From positions 1-8,778 of the forward strand of contig JAWXCJ010000312.1 of the NCBI GenBank assembly GCA_034408875.1: 8,778 bases of DNA, written 5' to 3'. Below the pieces are notes generated by a model. That model searched no databases. It was not told the origin of the DNA and saw only the letters and a list, made by a program, of their open reading frames with translations. This DNA comes from JANNHK01 sp034408875. Its GTDB lineage: Bacteria > Actinomycetota > Acidimicrobiia > IMCC26256 > PALSA-610. Position 1 is the stretch's first letter; each line of letters starts with the position of its first letter. Shown here piece after piece: positions 1-5,929 of this stretch. The position numbers were made by a program, and so were the translations under genes.

Positions 1-924
1 ACCCCGACCCCGGTCCCGGACGAGGACGAAGACATTTCCATCGAACCGGAGCCCGAACCGACCGTCGAAGTCCCTGTCGAACCCGTCTCCGTCAAAGCCC
101 CGGAGGAGCCGGTGTTCGTCGACTCCTCGGCGCCGGAACCGATCGTCCTCCCCCGGATTATCGCCATCGCCAACCAGAAGGGCGGCGTGGGCAAGACCAC
201 CACCACAGTGAACCTGGGTGCCTCTTTGGCCGAACTCGGCTTTCGGGTCCTGATCATCGACCTCGACCCACAGGGCAACGCCACGACCGGCCTCGGATTG
301 AGCCACCGGAACGTGGAGGGCTCGATTTACGACGTCCTCATGAACGACATGCCCGTCGAGGACTGCGTCGAGCCGACGAGCATGAAGAACCTCTTCGTCG
401 TGCCGGCCACCATCGACCTGGCCGGCGCCGAGATCGAACTCGTGCCCGCGTTCTCGCGGGAGCTCAAACTGCGCCGGGCCCTCGAACCCGCGCGGGCCGA
501 CTACGACTTCGTGATGATCGACTGTCCCCCGTCGCTCGGACTCCTGACCGTCAACGGGTTGGCGTCGGCCGACGATGTGATCGTTCCGATCCAGTGCGAG
601 TACTACGCGCTCGAGGGTCTCGGACAACTACTCCGCAACGTGTCGCTGGTGAAGTCGAACCTGAATCCCACGCTCGACGTCCGTGGCATCGTGCTCACCA
701 TGTACGACGCCCGCACCAAGCTCGCCGAGCAGGTCGAGGCCGAGGTTCGGACCCACTTCGGAGCGAAGGTGTACCGCACGGTGGTTCCTCGTACGGTCCG
801 TATCTCGGAGGCGCCGTCGTTCGGCCAGCCGATCATCGTGTTCGACTCGTCCTCCCGCGGCGCCCTGGCGTACCGCGAGCTCGCGAAGGAGGTCAGTCGT
901 GGCGCGACCCGGCGGGCTGGGTAA
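1..924 (+). CDS. parA: Chromosome partitioning ATPase ParA (5' end probably outside window)
   Basis: ParA/Soj ATPase that works with ParB bound at parS to segregate replication origins. Residues are numbered from the GTG at 112. The deviant Walker A motif KGGVGKTT is at 23-30 (nt 178-201), the switch I region IIDLDPQG at 48-55, and Walker B VMIDCPPS at 134-141. The C-terminal RISEAPSFGQPI block typical of chromosomal ParA is present. The frame is open to the left edge of the window. The 37 codons before the GTG encode an acidic, proline-rich tail with coding-like GC3, so the true start is probably further upstream. The GTG at 112 is still possible because GGAGG lies 5 bases before it. It ends with TAA at 922-924, inside parB. 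In relatives the next gene upstream is rsmG, which is not visible here. Family assignment is secure; only the start is uncertain. Confidence 0.95.
   Translation, partial: TPTPVPDEDEDISIEPEPEPTVEVPVEPVSVKAPEEPVFVDSSAPEPIVLPRIIAIANQKGGVGKTTTTVNLGASLAELGFRVLIIDLDPQGNATTGLGLSHRNVEGSIYDVLMNDMPVEDCVEPTSMKNLFVVPATIDLAGAEIELVPAFSRELKLRRALEPARADYDFVMIDCPPSLGLLTVNGLASADDVIVPIQCEYYALEGLGQLLRNVSLVKSNLNPTLDVRGIVLTMYDARTKLAEQVEAEVRTHFGAKVYRTVVPRTVRISEAPSFGQPIIVFDSSSRGALAYRELAKEVSRGATRRAG
886..893 (+). promoter_or_regulatory. Consensus Shine-Dalgarno of parB inside parA
   Basis: AAGGAGGT lies 5 bases before the GTG at 899 and within the last codons of parA. It fixes the parB start at 899, although the frame stays open further upstream. 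The resulting N-terminus carries the expected LGKGLGALI motif, which supports this start. Confidence 0.85.
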
Positions 925-1768
925 GGGGCTCGGTGCGCTGATCCCGGCCGGGACTACCGACGCCGGGGCTGCGCTCCAGGCGATCCCGATTGCTTCGATC
1001 CAGCCGAACCCGCAGCAACCGCGGCAACACTTCGACGAAGAGACCCTCGGCTCGCTCGCGGAGTCGATTCGTGAGCTGGGGGTGCTCCAGCCGGTGCTCG
1101 TGCGGGCAACCGACGACGGCTTCGAACTGATCGCCGGCGAGCGGCGCTGGCGCGCCGCCCGCCGCGCCGGGCTCCAGACGATTCCGGCGATCGTTCGCCA
1201 GGCCGACAACGCTGCCTCGCTCCAACAGGCGATTGTCGAGAACGTCCAGCGGGAACAGCTCAACCCGCTTGAAGAGGCCGCCGCGTATCAACAGCTGATC
1301 GAGGACTTCGACCTTACCCACGACGACGTCGCGATCCGGGTCGGCAAGAGCCGGGCCACCATCACGAACACGCTCCGGCTCCTTCAGCTCCCGACCACCG
1401 TGCAGCGCTACCTCCAGGACGGCTCGCTGCGCACGGGCCACGCCCGCGCGCTGCTGGGCACCCCCGACCGGGGATTCCAGGAGCAGCTGGCGCGCCGGGC
1501 GGTCGCCGAGGAGTTGTCGGTGCGCGAAGTCGAAGAAGCGGTGCGGGCCCGGACCGAGAGCCCGGCGACGCGCGCGGCTCGCGAGCGCGCACCCAAGCTC
1601 CGCCCACCGGGACTGCTCGAACTCGAAGAGCTCCTTGGCGACTACCTCGAAACGCGCATCCGTATTTCGATGGGTCCGAAGCACGGCACCGTGCAGATCG
1701 ACTTCGCGACCCTCGAGGACCTCGAGCGGATCTACCGGGTCATGACCGACGGCAGTCGCCGGGGCTGA
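899..1768 (+). CDS. parB: Chromosome partitioning protein ParB (parS-binding CTPase)
   Basis: A 289-residue ParB/Spo0J that binds parS, spreads as a CTP-dependent sliding clamp and stimulates ParA. The N-terminal LGKGLGALI (residues 7-15) is the usual ParA-contacting motif. The ParB/Srx nucleotide-binding domain spans about 27-118, with GERRWRA at 80-86 and ENVQREQLNP at 113-122, the two CTP-binding motifs. A helix-turn-helix for parS follows at about 139-164, including KSRATITNTLRLL. The C-terminal part, about 233-285, fits the dimerisation domain and holds an internal LELEELLGDYLETR segment. Length is normal for the family. It overlaps parA by 26 bp, so the two are probably translationally coupled. 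I saw no parS sequence in the window. It converges with the cwlM-like gene after a 10-bp gap. Confidence 0.97.
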   Translation: MARPGGLGKGLGALIPAGTTDAGAALQAIPIASIQPNPQQPRQHFDEETLGSLAESIRELGVLQPVLVRATDDGFELIAGERRWRAARRAGLQTIPAIVRQADNAASLQQAIVENVQREQLNPLEEAAAYQQLIEDFDLTHDDVAIRVGKSRATITNTLRLLQLPTTVQRYLQDGSLRTGHARALLGTPDRGFQEQLARRAVAEELSVREVEEAVRARTESPATRAARERAPKLRPPGLLELEELLGDYLETRIRISMGPKHGTVQIDFATLEDLERIYRVMTDGSRRG

Positions 1769-1772
1769 TCCT

Positions 1773-1785
1773 CCGGTGCTACCGG
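1773..1785. terminator. Small hairpin at the parB/cwlM convergent junction
   Basis: CCGGT-GCT-ACCGG is a perfect 5-bp stem with a 3-base loop, starting 4 bases after the parB stop and overlapping the cwlM stop (1779-1781). It could help end transcription from both sides. No T-run follows on either strand and the stem is short, so a terminator role is only a guess. Confidence 0.25.
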
Positions 1786-2768
1786 CCGACGTCGATGGGT
1801 TCTTCGACGCCGCGCCGGATCCCGTCGACGATCGCCGCGGCGATGGCCGGCGATCGACGCGAGATGGCCGCCGCGGCCTCGGGCCGCTCGGGCGAGAAGA
1901 GCTCGACGGCGACCGCGGCCATGCTGGTCTCGCGCAGTATCCGATAGGCGCGGCCTACCGGTTCGTCGACCGTCTCGATGACCTGCCCGAGCGCTGAAGT
2001 GAGCCGGACTGCAATCGCGTAGCCGGCCTCGGACCGGAACTGCTGGGTGGCGAAGTACGCGCACCGGGCACCCGGCTCGCCCGATCCGAGACTGAGAAAG
2101 ACATCGGCGCCGAAGCGGTTGGCCTCGCCCGCGAGGAGTCCGGCGTCCTGACCGGTCGCGTCGAGGGCCACGACTGCGCCGATTTCGCGTAGGCCGCGGG
2201 CCACGGCGTCTCCGAGGGCAGCCAGCCCGGGGTCGACCACGAGGAAGAGGCCGCGCTCGTCGAGACGGCGCGAGTCTCGACGGAAACTCTCACCTTCTCG
2301 CACGCTGGCGACAGAACCCGCAGCCAGCGAACCGAGGCGCGTGAGCGCGGCAACGGTCGCGGGTCCGCATACGCCGTCGGTCGCGATGCCCGCGTCGCGC
2401 TGGAAGCGGCGGAGCGCGTCCTCGGTCTCGGGGCCGAGGATGCCGTCTTCGCGACCCGAGTCGAACCCGAGGCCGTTCAGCCGTTGCTGCACAGCCGCGA
2501 CGTCGTCGCCGCGCAGCATCGGCTGACGGTGATAGAGGAGCCGGTCACCGAGGCAGAAGGAACTCTCGACCAGCGCGCCCCACGTTTCGGGGCCGCAGAT
2601 TCCGTCGATGCGAAGGCCGCGGACTTCTTGGAACGAACGGACCGACGCCTCGGTATCGGCACCGAACTCTCCGTCGGCCTCGGCCGCGAGACCACTCAGT
2701 CGGAGGCGGTCCTGCAAGTCGCGGACCGCGTCGCCGCGGTCACCGAGGCGCAGCAGGGTGGGACGCAT
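1779..2768 (-). CDS. cwlM: CwlM-like protein: two peptidoglycan-binding domains plus degenerate amidase_3 domain
   Basis: A 329-residue protein with no signal peptide, so probably cytoplasmic. Two PG_binding_1 repeats (about 5-66 and 83-145) each end in a DG(I/V)CGP-type turn (C58, C134). An N-acetylmuramoyl-L-alanine amidase (amidase_3) fold follows, about 174-320. The amidase part is degenerate. The first zinc-binding His of DPGHGG is Leu182 in VVDPGL. The segment that should carry the Glu ligand is largely missing. The SIHAN His is Gly228 in FLSLGSG. Only the late Glu (E289 in AVELF) remains. Mycobacterial CwlM is a cytosolic regulator of MurA that also contacts MurJ; the shared position beside trxAB and parB, with murJ in the same cluster, suggests a similar role. 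The ATG has no clear Shine-Dalgarno and lies 6 bases after trxA, so coupling to trxA is likely. It is shorter than M. tuberculosis CwlM (about 400 residues). Confidence 0.85.
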   Translation of the reverse strand: MRPTLLRLGDRGDAVRDLQDRLRLSGLAAEADGEFGADTEASVRSFQEVRGLRIDGICGPETWGALVESSFCLGDRLLYHRQPMLRGDDVAAVQQRLNGLGFDSGREDGILGPETEDALRRFQRDAGIATDGVCGPATVAALTRLGSLAAGSVASVREGESFRRDSRRLDERGLFLVVDPGLAALGDAVARGLREIGAVVALDATGQDAGLLAGEANRFGADVFLSLGSGEPGARCAYFATQQFRSEAGYAIAVRLTSALGQVIETVDEPVGRAYRILRETSMAAVAVELFSPERPEAAAAISRRSPAIAAAIVDGIRRGVEEPIDVGR

Positions 2769-2774
2769 GCGCGG

Positions 2775-3104
2775 CTATCCGATGATGTCGGATAGCTCTT
2801 CGAGAAGTTGGGCCTTGCCCTTGGCGCCGACCAGGCGCTTGCGCACCTCGCCGTCGGCGAAGACCAACAGTGTCGGAATGCTCATCACGTCGAAGCGGCG
2901 CGCGATGTTCGGGTTGTCGTCGACGTTGAGCTTCGCGATCGAAATGACCTCGCCGTGCTCGGCCGCGATCTCTTCGAGGACGGGTGCGATCATCTTGCAC
3001 GGTCCGCACCACTCGGCCCAGAAGTCGACCAGGATCGGCAACTCCGCCGCACCGATCGACTCGTCGAACGTCGCGTCCGACAGCGTCTGAATACCTTCTG
3101 CCAC
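2775..3104 (-). CDS. trxA: Thioredoxin
   Basis: A 109-residue cytosolic thioredoxin, the usual size. It reduces protein disulfides and is recharged by thioredoxin reductase, encoded just upstream. The active site is WCGPC (32-36), preceded by the buried Asp27 in VDFWA. The cis-proline motif SIPT is at 75-78 (Pro77). The start is GTG at 3104-3102, with GGAAGGG about 8 bases upstream on the minus strand. It lies 21 bases after trxB and 6 bases before the cwlM-like gene. This position corresponds to trxC (Rv3914) of M. tuberculosis. No unusual residues were seen. Confidence 0.97.
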   Translation of the reverse strand: MAEGIQTLSDATFDESIGAAELPILVDFWAEWCGPCKMIAPVLEEIAAEHGEVISIAKLNVDDNPNIARRFDVMSIPTLLVFADGEVRKRLVGAKGKAQLLEELSDIIG

Positions 3105-3125
3105 TGGGTTATCCCTTCCTCAACC

Positions 3126-4064
3126 TCAATGAGCGGTCGCGTGGTCACCCAACGCTTCCAAGTAGCGCTCGGTGTCGATGGCGGCCATGCAACCCGACCC
3201 GGCCGCGGTGATCGCTTGACGGTACACGTGATCTTGGACGTCGCCCGACGCGAACACTCCGGGCACCGACGTGTTCGTGCCCTCGTGCGTGACGATGTAG
3301 CCGTTCTCGTCGAGTTCGAGCTGGCCGCGGAACAACTTCGTGTTCGGGTCGTGGCCGATCGCCACGAAGAACCCGGTGACCGCCAGCGTGCTGAGCGCGC
3401 CCGTCTCGGTGTCACGGATACTCAGCGCTTCGACCTTCGTGTCGCCGATGACATCGTCGACCACGCTGTCCCAGAGGAACTCGATCTTCGGGTTGGCGAA
3501 CGTGCGGTCCTGCATGATCTTCGACGCGCGCAACTCTTTGCGTCGGTGCACGACCGTCACCTGGTCCGCGAACTTTGTGAGGAAGTTGGCCTCTTCGAGG
3601 GCGGAGTCGCCGCCGCCGACGATCGCGATGTTGTGGCCCCTGAAGAAGAAACCGTCGCACGTTGCGCACGTGGAGACGCCGTGGCCGAGCAGCCGCTGTT
3701 CCGACGGGAGGCCGAGCATGCGCGCGGTCGCTCCGGTCGAGACGATGATCGAATGGGCGCGGTACTCGGTACCGCCGACCCACACACCGAACGGCGCGGT
3801 CGAGAAGTCGACGCGGTCGACGTCGACGGCGAGCAGGTCGGCACCGAAGCGCGCCGCCTGCTCGCGGAACTTCATCATGAGCTCCGGGCCCATGATTCCG
3901 TCGGGAAACCCGGGGTAGTTCTCGACGTCGGTCGTCAGCATGAGCTGACCGCCCGCGGCGATGCCCTCGAGAACCAGTGGCTTCAGGTTGGCGCGCCCGG
4001 CGTAAACGGCGGCGGTCAGGCCGGCCGGGCCCGACCCGATGATGATGACGTCTCGGGTATCCAT
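3126..4064 (-). CDS. trxB: Thioredoxin-disulfide reductase (NADPH)
   Basis: A 312-residue, low-molecular-weight flavoprotein that passes electrons from NADPH through FAD to thioredoxin. The FAD-binding GSGPAG is at 10-15. The redox-active site CATC is at 133-136, followed by Asp137. The NADPH domain shows GGGDSA (150-155) and the phosphate-binding HRRKELR (173-179). The second FAD motif FASGDV is at 271-276. The ATG has AGAGGA about 6 bases upstream on the minus strand, and the gene begins 10 bases after the small membrane protein gene. It pairs with the adjacent trxA, which is probably its substrate. Length and motifs are complete and nothing is unusual. Confidence 0.98.
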   Translation of the reverse strand: MDTRDVIIIGSGPAGLTAAVYAGRANLKPLVLEGIAAGGQLMLTTDVENYPGFPDGIMGPELMMKFREQAARFGADLLAVDVDRVDFSTAPFGVWVGGTEYRAHSIIVSTGATARMLGLPSEQRLLGHGVSTCATCDGFFFRGHNIAIVGGGDSALEEANFLTKFADQVTVVHRRKELRASKIMQDRTFANPKIEFLWDSVVDDVIGDTKVEALSIRDTETGALSTLAVTGFFVAIGHDPNTKLFRGQLELDENGYIVTHEGTNTSVPGVFASGDVQDHVYRQAITAAGSGCMAAIDTERYLEALGDHATAH

Positions 4065-4074
4065 CGGATTCCTC

Positions 4075-4350
4075 TCATGCCCCGCGCTTGGCCCACAAGA
4101 ACCCGCCGGCGACCACGAAGATTCCCCCGAGCGTCGTCCATGCGGCCCAGACCTCGCCCTGGTAGATCTCGACCAGTCCGCGGAACATGGCGAGGAGCAA
4201 CAGCACCGCGGCCGGAACGACGATCAGCGCGGCCAGCAGCCCGTAGACGACAACTTTGGTGACCGCCTTGACGGGATCGACCGTTTTCTCGCGAACGAGG
4301 GAGACGGCGTTCTCGATTGCGTCGGCGGCGTCGGTTGTCCAGTCGCTCAT
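4075..4350 (-). CDS. Small conserved-looking two-helix membrane protein, function unknown
   Basis: A 91-residue protein. Residues 1-30 form a polar, probably amphipathic segment (MSDWTTDAADAIENAV...). Two hydrophobic helices follow, about 31-53 (VVVYGLLAALIVVPAAVLLL) and about 64-84 (AAWTTLGGIFVVAGGFLW), and the end is basic (AKRGA). I do not recognise a family with confidence. Size and topology resemble the small holin-like or DUF proteins found in actinobacteria, but that is only resemblance. I chose the ATG at 4350-4348 because GGGGAGG lies 6 bases before it. An upstream in-frame ATG at 4371 would add 7 residues but has no good Shine-Dalgarno. It is 10 bases before trxB and probably co-transcribed with it. 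Translation may be affected by the inverted repeat that overlaps its ribosome binding site. Confidence 0.75.
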   Translation of the reverse strand: MSDWTTDAADAIENAVSLVREKTVDPVKAVTKVVVYGLLAALIVVPAAVLLLLAMFRGLVEIYQGEVWAAWTTLGGIFVVAGGFLWAKRGA

Positions 4351-4356
4351 TGCCGG

Positions 4357-4363
4357 CCTCCCC
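4357..4363 (-). promoter_or_regulatory. Shine-Dalgarno of the small membrane protein, partly within an inverted repeat
   Basis: GGGGAGG on the minus strand, 6 bases before the ATG at 4350. Its four leading G's are the end of the second arm of the 10-bp inverted repeat at 4360-4415, so folding of the mRNA could hide this site. It decides the start at 4350 over the ATG at 4371. Confidence 0.6.
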
Positions 4364-4415
4364 GGAGCCATCCCAGGGCGGGCAGCGTAGCCTCGTCGCG
4401 GTCAGGGCTCCGGGG
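4360..4415 (-). repeat. Perfect 10-bp inverted repeat between the anti-sigma and small membrane protein genes
   Basis: On the minus-strand transcript the arms are CCCCGGAGCC (4415-4406) and GGCTCCGGGG (4369-4360), separated by 36 bases. Nine of ten pairs are G-C, so the stem should be stable. There is no T-run after it, so it is not a classic intrinsic terminator. It could partly terminate or attenuate transcription leaving the sigma/anti-sigma pair, block translation of the next gene, or protect an mRNA end. The arms are seen directly; the role is inferred. Confidence 0.6.
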
Positions 4416-4444
4416 TGACGAACTGCCTACGGGGTGACGAACTG
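4407..4444 (-). repeat. 19-bp tandem duplication across the anti-sigma stop codon
   Basis: Two copies of CAGTTCGTCACCCCG (minus strand, 4444-4430 and 4425-4411) are separated by TAGG, giving a 19-bp unit that matches at 17 of 19 positions with the following copy (4425-4407). The first copy encodes QFVTP and then meets the TAG. Read in the same frame, the second copy would give QFVTPEP followed by TGA (4404-4402), which looks like the ancestral end of the gene. Confidence 0.8.
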
Positions 4445-5317
4445 GTCGTCGAGGACCTCGCACTCGGCGGTGAGCACGAAGGCCTCGTAGCCCTCGACTG
4501 CCGTGAACACCACGACTTGGACGTCGTCACCGGCGTAGGTCGCCGTGCCCGCCATCACCGGGGGTGGGGTAAGGCCGTAGTCCGCAACGAACTCGGCGTA
4601 ACAACCGATGTCGTATGCGAAAGCGGTTGTCGGCGCATCGGTGAGCGGTAGGCCGGTTCCGGCCCGCGCCGTCCGTTCTGCCAACGACTGAAGCTGACCG
4701 GCGACGGCTGCCTGCAGTGCGACGGGGTTGGTGACGTCGCCGAAGTCGAGGAAGTAGGAGTAGGGCGCGGGTGCGGCGACGAGTGCGCCTGCGGTTCCGC
4801 GCTCGGAGTCGGACGCCGCATCGTCTTCCGCGGCCTCGGGGCCGGCGTCGCCCTCGACGCTGTCGCTGTCGTCGCCCGACTCTTCGTCGGCGGCAGGCGC
4901 CTCGGCGGTCATGGCTGCGTCGCCGCCGCCGTCGTCGTCGCTGTCGCCGGCCACGACCGCGAGGGCGCCGGCGCCGACGACGACCGCGGCGATGGTTGCC
5001 GCGATGCCGATAACGCGTCCCATCGTGCGGCGGGCGCGCCGGGTCGAGAGTTCGTCGCTCGCCGCCGGAGATTGAAGCGCGGTGCTCACGAGTCGCTCGC
5101 GGGTCGCGTCGTCGAGCGCGGGAACCGCGAGCGCGGTACGGGTGGCGGTGAGCGCGGCGCGCTGTTCGGTGACACCGGGCGTGGCGTCGAGCCGGGCCCG
5201 GGCGTCGGCGGGTGTCAGGCCGAGGTCGGTCGCGGCCGCGTCGAACTCGCCGTCGATCTCGGCACTGAGCAGTTCGAGAACCTGGTCGGCCGCCATGGGA
5301 GGGAGTTGGTCGTTCAT
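4427..5317 (-). CDS. Probable membrane anti-sigma factor for the adjacent ECF sigma factor
   Basis: A 296-residue, single-pass membrane protein. The cytoplasmic N-terminal part (about 1-95) has the small helical pattern of anti-sigma domains (LLSAEIDGEFD, then a second helical block), but no HxxxCxxC zinc motif. One transmembrane helix lies at about 101-123, preceded by basic residues (RRARR). A very acidic linker follows, about 125-174, with 20 Asp/Glu and one Arg in 50 residues. The C-terminal domain, about 180-296, would be outside the membrane and contains two cysteines (C239, C286) that could form a disulfide. The ATG overlaps the sigma stop as ATGA and has no Shine-Dalgarno, so translation probably depends on coupling. 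By position it corresponds to the anti-SigM gene of M. tuberculosis (Rv3912). The assignment rests mainly on the coupled sigma gene and topology; no family match could be tested. Confidence 0.75.
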   Translation of the reverse strand: MNDQLPPMAADQVLELLSAEIDGEFDAAATDLGLTPADARARLDATPGVTEQRAALTATRTALAVPALDDATRERLVSTALQSPAASDELSTRRARRTMGRVIGIAATIAAVVVGAGALAVVAGDSDDDGGGDAAMTAEAPAADEESGDDSDSVEGDAGPEAAEDDAASDSERGTAGALVAAPAPYSYFLDFGDVTNPVALQAAVAGQLQSLAERTARAGTGLPLTDAPTTAFAYDIGCYAEFVADYGLTPPPVMAGTATYAGDDVQVVVFTAVEGYEAFVLTAECEVLDDQFVTP

Positions 5318-5889
5318 GGTGTGTTCTGGGTTGGATGCTCGGGGGTGCCTTCCTGGTTCCCGATAAGTCCGGCGAGCGCGGCGCGGCCGCGCGCAATGCG
5401 CGATCGGACCGTTCCCGGCGGAATACCAAGAATCTGCCCGATTTCGGCGTAATCGAGGTCGGCGAGGTCGCGCAGCGCGACCGCGGCGCGGTAGTCGGGC
5501 GAGAGGCGCGCGAGTCCGGCATCGACATCGAGTCGGCTCGCGACGATGTCGTCGGGACCGGCGCCCGCGTGCGCGGCTTCGGGCATCTCCTCCATCGTCA
5601 CCGGGCGTCGCGATCGCCGGCGGGCTTCGTCGAGCGCCGCGTTGGTGGCGACGCGATAGCACCAGGTCGTGAACTGGGCGCGGCCGTCGAACTTCGCGAT
5701 GCCGCGCGTGACGGCGATGAGTGCTTCCTGGGTCGCGTCGAGCGCGTCGTGATCGTTGGCGAGAATGCGGCGGCAGATCGCGTGGATCCGATCGGTGTGG
5801 CGGTAGAGCAATGCCTCCAGCGCGCGCCGATCGCCCGACGCGGCCGCCGCGGCAAGTTCGGAATCAAGCCGCTCGTCGCGTATGCCCAC
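5314..5889 (-). CDS. sigM: ECF RNA polymerase sigma factor, SigM-like by position
   Basis: An extracytoplasmic-function sigma factor of about 191 residues that directs RNA polymerase to stress promoters. Numbered from the GTG at 5889, region 2 covers about 20-95, including DATQEALIAVTRGIAKFDGRA and FTTWCYRVATNAALDEARRR. Region 4 covers about 125-175, including LSPDYRAAVALRDLADLDYAEIGQ and the helix-turn-helix ending GTVRSRIARGR. A flexible linker between them and a short tail complete a normal minimal ECF protein. The start is uncertain: GTG at 5889 or TTG at 5898, the latter two codons after an in-frame TAG (5904-5902). Neither has a Shine-Dalgarno. The stop overlaps the next ATG by 4 bp, the usual arrangement with a cognate anti-sigma factor. 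The SigM name rests on synteny with murJ, trxB, trxA and cwlM, not on sequence comparison. Confidence 0.9.
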   Translation of the reverse strand: MGIRDERLDSELAAAAASGDRRALEALLYRHTDRIHAICRRILANDHDALDATQEALIAVTRGIAKFDGRAQFTTWCYRVATNAALDEARRRSRRPVTMEEMPEAAHAGAGPDDIVASRLDVDAGLARLSPDYRAAVALRDLADLDYAEIGQILGIPPGTVRSRIARGRAALAGLIGNQEGTPEHPTQNTP

Positions 5890-5900
5890 TGGAGGCAAAC

Positions 5901-5906
5901 GCTATA
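5901..5906 (-). promoter_or_regulatory. Possible -10 element before the sigma factor gene
   Basis: TATAGC on the minus strand, 11 bases before the GTG at 5889. A transcript starting about 7 bases downstream would have almost no leader, which fits the missing Shine-Dalgarno and the frequent leaderless mRNAs of actinobacteria. I found no convincing -35 hexamer 16-18 bases upstream, so this is weak. Confidence 0.25.
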
Positions 5907-5929
5907 GGGGTCAGCGGCTCCCGGGTGGT

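Noticed and set aside
3661..3680. CACGTG cores (also near 3226 and 6291) as possible parS sites
   Set aside because: The flanks do not match TGTTTCACGTGAAACA beyond the core, and all three lie inside coding sequence of trxB or degV.
4335..4343. TTGTCCAGT as a possible DnaA box
   Set aside because: A single imperfect copy inside a coding region; no cluster or AT-rich stretch, so no origin can be claimed in the window.
4771..5013. Arg-rich plus-strand open frame in the GTC/GCC-rich stretch
   Set aside because: It is the complement of the Asp/Glu-rich linker of the anti-sigma factor; the repetitive look comes from GAC and GCC codons, not from a microsatellite.
4427..5662. 411-codon open frame suggesting a longer anti-sigma protein or a fusion with the sigma factor
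   Set aside because: The part before 5317 is the sigma gene in another frame. The ATGA overlap and the start of sensible protein at MNDQLPP mark separate genes.
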